From Methylomonas sp. (GTDB lineage: Bacteria; Pseudomonadota; Gammaproteobacteria; Methylococcales; Methylomonadaceae): DNA of 6,409 nucleotides. Positions within the stretch are counted from its first letter, which is position 1. The number at the start of each line of letters is the position of its first letter. The position numbers were made by a program, and so were the translations under genes. The stretch lies in NCBI GenBank assembly GCA_026989715.1, contig JALSIU010000019.1, forward strand, positions 1 through 6,409, written 5' to 3'. This document shows, one piece after another, positions 5,491-6,409 of this stretch. Under the pieces are notes generated by a model. That model was not told where the DNA came from. It saw nothing but the letters and a program-made list of their open reading frames with translations, and made no database searches.

Positions 5491-6409
5491 TTGGCAACGC
5501 TTGCTCTCAAACTATTTTTAATGCTGATGCTCCCCTGCATGGCCTTAGCAGAACCACTGACCTATTTATATATTAATGCCAGTGAAGGCAATGCCAGCGG
5601 TGGGCATACAGCATTACGGTTTGGCACAGAAACCTTTCACTTTCAACATATCAATGGCGGCATGATTCGCCTTATCAAACATGCCAGCGCAGATTTTGAC
5701 CATCAATACCGCTATATAGAAAATAGAACCTTATACACAACAAGTATTGACCTTAGTTCGCCACACTATAAGCAACTACGCAACTACTTCAATTTGCATT
5801 TTCTAATACAAAAACAACAAGATGCCACCCTGCATGAAATTAAGCGCAATATTGCTTTATTAAAACGACAAACGCAATCCCCTTTATTAACCCTCCCCGC
5901 CGCCGGATTATTTGCCACACAGATTGTTTCACGTGAAACAATCCCTCCCATCCATAAAATTTTGCATACGAAAATACGGCAAAAATACGGCTCTGATTTT
6001 ATTCATAAACAAATACAACACATTAAAACTCAGCTTGCGGCTGACCGCCCCACGCCTTGGCCACAAAATGCATTACATATCAATGAAAATGCCTTTGTCG
6101 GTGCACCTTATTCATTTGCCGGTCGTTATTTGGACAACATCAGTAAACTGCTCTTTTTACAAACGCTGCAAACCAACAAACCCCTTAATAATCAATTTAC
6201 CTTTAGTCCTGAACAGGCTCTGTTTACACTCTCTGCGACAGAAACCCGGCAGTTGCAAAATTTACGGCAAACACTTATTAACGGTTTACTCCGGCTACTC
6301 TCTTCTAGCCGGCCTGACTGGGGTCGCTCGGCTTTTGTACTCTATGCCCGCATACTTTCGCTAACGCAATCCATACAGTCAGGAAAACTGGTGTTCTTAG
6401 ATAGCTATA
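5491..6409 (+). CDS. DUF4105 / Lnb-N-like periplasmic protein, N-terminal part (3' end outside window)
   Basis: An uninterrupted frame runs from TTG 5491 through the window edge (306 complete codons). From this start the N-terminus MATLALKLFLMLMLPCMALA reads as a Sec signal peptide cleaved before EPLTYLYINAS. The body matches DUF4105 proteins, whose fold is related to the N-terminal domain of the lipoprotein N-acyltransferase Lnb: SEGNASGGHTALRFG (31-45), HFQHINGGMIRL, FDHQYRYIENR (69-79), and near the edge RPDWGRSAFVLYARIL followed by SGKLVFLDSY. Family members are periplasmic or envelope proteins of mostly unknown activity. No ATG or GTG precedes TTG 5491 in frame after the stop at 5425-5427. 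AGG (5478-5480) lies 10 nt upstream of the TTG, while ATG 5521, 5527 or 5539 would cut the signal peptide short. The gene carries an exact parS match at codons for residues 144-151. A frame +2 reading at 5912-6364 is only its shadow. Confidence 0.8.
   Translation, partial: MATLALKLFLMLMLPCMALAEPLTYLYINASEGNASGGHTALRFGTETFHFQHINGGMIRLIKHASADFDHQYRYIENRTLYTTSIDLSSPHYKQLRNYFNLHFLIQKQQDATLHEIKRNIALLKRQTQSPLLTLPAAGLFATQIVSRETIPPIHKILHTKIRQKYGSDFIHKQIQHIKTQLAADRPTPWPQNALHINENAFVGAPYSFAGRYLDNISKLLFLQTLQTNKPLNNQFTFSPEQALFTLSATETRQLQNLRQTLINGLLRLLSSSRPDWGRSAFVLYARILSLTQSIQSGKLVFLDSY
5922..5943. promoter_or_regulatory. parS: parS centromere site (ParB-binding) inside the DUF4105 gene
   Basis: TGTTTCACGTGAAACA (5925-5940) matches the widely conserved chromosomal parS consensus TGTTNCACGTGAAACA at every position. 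The symmetry extends three bases on each side (GAT...ATC), giving a 22-bp perfect palindrome centred between 5932 and 5933. By established knowledge, ParB/Spo0J dimers load here, spread as CTP clamps and recruit SMC/MukB-type condensins and ParA for origin segregation; sites are often inside genes and within tens of kilobases of oriC. Here it encodes residues QIVSRETI in frame without a stop. A fully matched 15-base constraint is expected by chance far less than once in a window this size. Function depends on a ParB elsewhere in the genome. Confidence 0.85.

Noticed and set aside
5451..5573. Short + strand frame starting at ATG 5451
   Set aside because: It ends after about 40 codons, is out of frame with the DUF4105 protein and covers its signal peptide; no evidence of coding.
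5922..5943. Palindrome read as a transcription-factor operator, restriction site cluster or hairpin terminator
   Set aside because: It lies deep inside a coding sequence, has no loop or T-tract, and its 16-bp core equals the parS consensus exactly, which explains it better.
5912..6364. 150-codon + strand reading frame beginning near the parS palindrome
   Set aside because: It overlaps the DUF4105 frame, which has clear family motifs and a signal peptide; the alternative reading looks random and has no ribosome binding site.

Overview
The window reads as accessory-to-housekeeping chromosome of a Gram-negative gammaproteobacterium with an AT-leaning genome. The RelA is of the gammaproteobacterial EXDD type, the HemL aligns without gaps to the E. 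coli N-terminus, and lipoprotein and Sec signals are abundant. A methanotroph of the Methylococcales is one possibility, suggested by the copper oxidase and the overall protein style. That is inference; no rRNA or other marker gene is present.

Layout, left to right. Positions 1-670 (+) hold the C-terminal end of a CueO-like multicopper oxidase with two Met/Gly-rich inserts, followed by a strong intrinsic terminator (686-723). Next come two tightly spaced + strand genes: a small C2H2-type zinc-finger protein (764-1093), then a rhodanese-like lipoprotein (about 1096-1509). Convergent to these, on the - strand, are relA (3399-1549), encoding a (p)ppGpp synthetase that stops right after its zinc-finger domain and lacks the C-terminal ACT/RRM domain, and upstream of it hemL (4761-3481), encoding glutamate-1-semialdehyde aminomutase for tetrapyrrole synthesis. 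A hairpin terminator (3433-3468) separates hemL from relA. A 190-base divergent intergenic region with an operator-like inverted repeat separates hemL from a + strand Ser-rich lipoprotein gene (4952-5386). The window closes with the 5' part of a DUF4105/Lnb-like periplasmic protein gene (TTG 5491 to beyond 6409) that is open to the window edge.

The most striking element is not a gene. At 5925-5940, inside the DUF4105 coding sequence, lies an exact match to the ParB-binding centromere consensus parS (TGTTTCACGTGAAACA), embedded in a 22-bp perfect palindrome (5922-5943). If functional, it places the window in the origin-proximal, ParB-loaded part of a chromosome, or on a replicon partitioned by a chromosomal-type ParABS system.

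Functional links between the genes are loose. Copper handling or oxidation (multicopper oxidase) and a periplasmic rhodanese may form one envelope theme; relA and hemL are housekeeping; the last two genes are envelope proteins of unknown role. No mobile elements, CRISPR arrays, tRNAs or rRNAs were seen, and no gene-free stretch exceeds 300 bases.
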